Below, in pieces: positions 7,158-7,884 of a stretch of DNA of 7,884 nt. A program made the translations under genes and the position numbers. The first letter of the stretch is position 1, and each line of letters opens with the position of its first letter. The notes below the pieces were generated by a model. That model did not search any database, was not told the origin of the DNA, and saw only the letters and a program-made list of their open reading frames with translations. The stretch covers positions 1-7,884 of the forward strand of contig CABMIA010000053.1 in the NCBI GenBank assembly GCA_902386085.1, given 5' to 3'. Source of the stretch: an uncultured archaeon (GTDB lineage: Archaea > Halobacteriota > Methanosarcinia > Methanosarcinales > Methanoperedenaceae).

Positions 7158-7642
7158 GTCTTGAGGACTTTACTGAACCAGAAATATTTGTAGACACCAA
7201 TATTTTTATCTATGCGCTGGCAAAGAAGCATCGCTATAAGCATACCTCTGAGGCGCTTCTATCAAAAATCAATAGCGGTGAAATAATTGGCTTCACTTCC
7301 TCAACCGCGATTAATGAGATATTCCACACAATACTCATCGGCGCAGTTAAGCAAAAATATGGGGATGTTGAGGTCATCCGATTCATAAAAGAGCACCCTG
7401 AAGTAATCTCTGAATGTGAAGTAGCCTACAGTGCGCTTGAGGATGTATTTGATTCGAGTATTGTTATTTTGCCACTTACATTTGAAGTGCTGCTACTTGC
7501 AAAAACAATGTCGAAAAAACACAACCTTCTATTTTCAGATGCCATTCATGTTGCTTCGTGCGAAATTTATGGGATAAAACATATAGCGACAAACGATAGT
7601 GATTTCGAAAGAGTGGATTTTCTGAAACAATGGAAACCTTGA
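7154..7642 (+). CDS. PIN-domain ribonuclease, VapC-like toxin
   Basis: 162 residues. PIN-domain toxins cleave RNA, often tRNA or rRNA, with a magnesium site built from conserved acidic residues. All are visible: D14 in FVDTNIFIYAL (with N16 of the DTN motif), E55 in STAINEIFH, D129 in LFSDAIHVA, and D148 with D150 in ATNDSDFERV. Length is near the upper normal range for VapC. The ATG at 7154 overlaps the stop of the 60-residue gene as ATGA; a GTG at 7145 would add three residues. It has no membrane or signal sequence. The gene and its partner are framed by the repeats at 6861-6889 and 7680-7708, suggesting movement as a cassette. The target RNA cannot be predicted. Confidence 0.9.
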   Translation: MSLEDFTEPEIFVDTNIFIYALAKKHRYKHTSEALLSKINSGEIIGFTSSTAINEIFHTILIGAVKQKYGDVEVIRFIKEHPEVISECEVAYSALEDVFDSSIVILPLTFEVLLLAKTMSKKHNLLFSDAIHVASCEIYGIKHIATNDSDFERVDFLKQWKP

Positions 7643-7679
7643 CTTGACCCTAATTGTTTTCATCCAGGCGCCCTCCCCA

Positions 7680-7708
7680 GGCTCGATGACAGGACGGCGG
7701 CGCTGATT
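7680..7708. repeat. GC-rich direct repeat, right copy
   Basis: Partner of 6861-6889 (25 of 29 bases identical), placed 38 bases after the PIN gene stop. On the minus strand it reads NQRRRPVIEP, against NERRRPVIEP in the left copy, and then continues GEGAWMKT. It is much more GC-rich than the flanking sequence. Too diverged to be a recent target-site duplication. Confidence 0.65.
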
Positions 7709-7884
7709 AAAACAGGCCGCAGATGAATTTGAGTTCGTATAAGTTCGATGCTAATAACCCCATAGCGTCAAGTTAATCTTGCAACTATTTTAATATATTA
7801 TTATAATTTTTTAAAAATAGCTTTCGACCGCTCCTTAAAAATGCTTCAAAATCAAAAAGAAAAGGTTATTTACTTTGTAGTGTA
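7709..7884. other. AT-rich sequence without a visible gene
   Basis: I find no ORF with family character on either strand. The stretch around 7790-7816 is almost pure A/T, with TTAATATATTA and TTATAATTTTTTAAAAA, and could hold a promoter for a gene beyond the window or a terminator for the PIN module. Nothing in it decides between these. Confidence 0.4.

Noticed and set aside
6861..7708. Repeats as fresh transposon target-site duplications
   Set aside because: They are 29 bases long, differ at four places, and no transposase or terminal inverted repeats are seen.

Overview
The window looks like chromosome, or a long replicon, from a euryarchaeon, most plausibly of the Methanosarcinales/ANME type. 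The grounds are a bacterial-type gyrase, several MNT/HEPN toxin-antitoxin pairs, a VapBC-like PIN pair, TATA-like elements, and GAGGTGAT-type Shine-Dalgarno sites. The lineage is inferred from protein character only; no rRNA or tRNA is present to confirm it. All supported genes are on the + strand.

Layout. (1) Positions 2-1375 hold the C-terminal two thirds of gyrB, cut by the window edge. They form one unbroken register with three in-frame stop codons (110, 194, 704) but no frameshift. (2) 1376-3590 is an accessory island between gyrB and gyrA. It has three different MNT nucleotidyltransferase genes, each followed by a HEPN start. Only the middle HEPN is full length; the first and third are N-terminal stubs. 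A membrane-anchored protein of unknown function precedes the middle pair and overlaps it. At 1754-1816, directly after the first HEPN stub, lies a diverged second copy of the last 20 codons of gyrB. This is a recombination scar. (3) 3622-6159 is an intact gyrA with a TATA-like element about 47 bases upstream. (4) 6178-6751 holds small membrane ORFs in two registers: either a frameshifted gene or an overlapping pair. (5) 6975-7642 is a small antitoxin-like gene overlapping a PIN-domain toxin gene. This pair is bracketed by two diverged direct repeats at 6861-6889 and 7680-7708. (6) 7709-7884 is AT-rich with no gene seen.

How it fits together. GyrA and GyrB form the A2B2 gyrase, and their genes were probably adjacent in an ancestor. 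The interval between them, and the region after gyrA, have collected toxin-antitoxin cassettes. The gyrB tail scar suggests that the gyrB+MNT block at the left arrived by recombination with a divergent relative, or is a duplicate, or that the assembly joined two strains. The main things worth checking are the gyrB stops, the scar, and the repeated loss of HEPN toxin with retention of MNT antitoxin.
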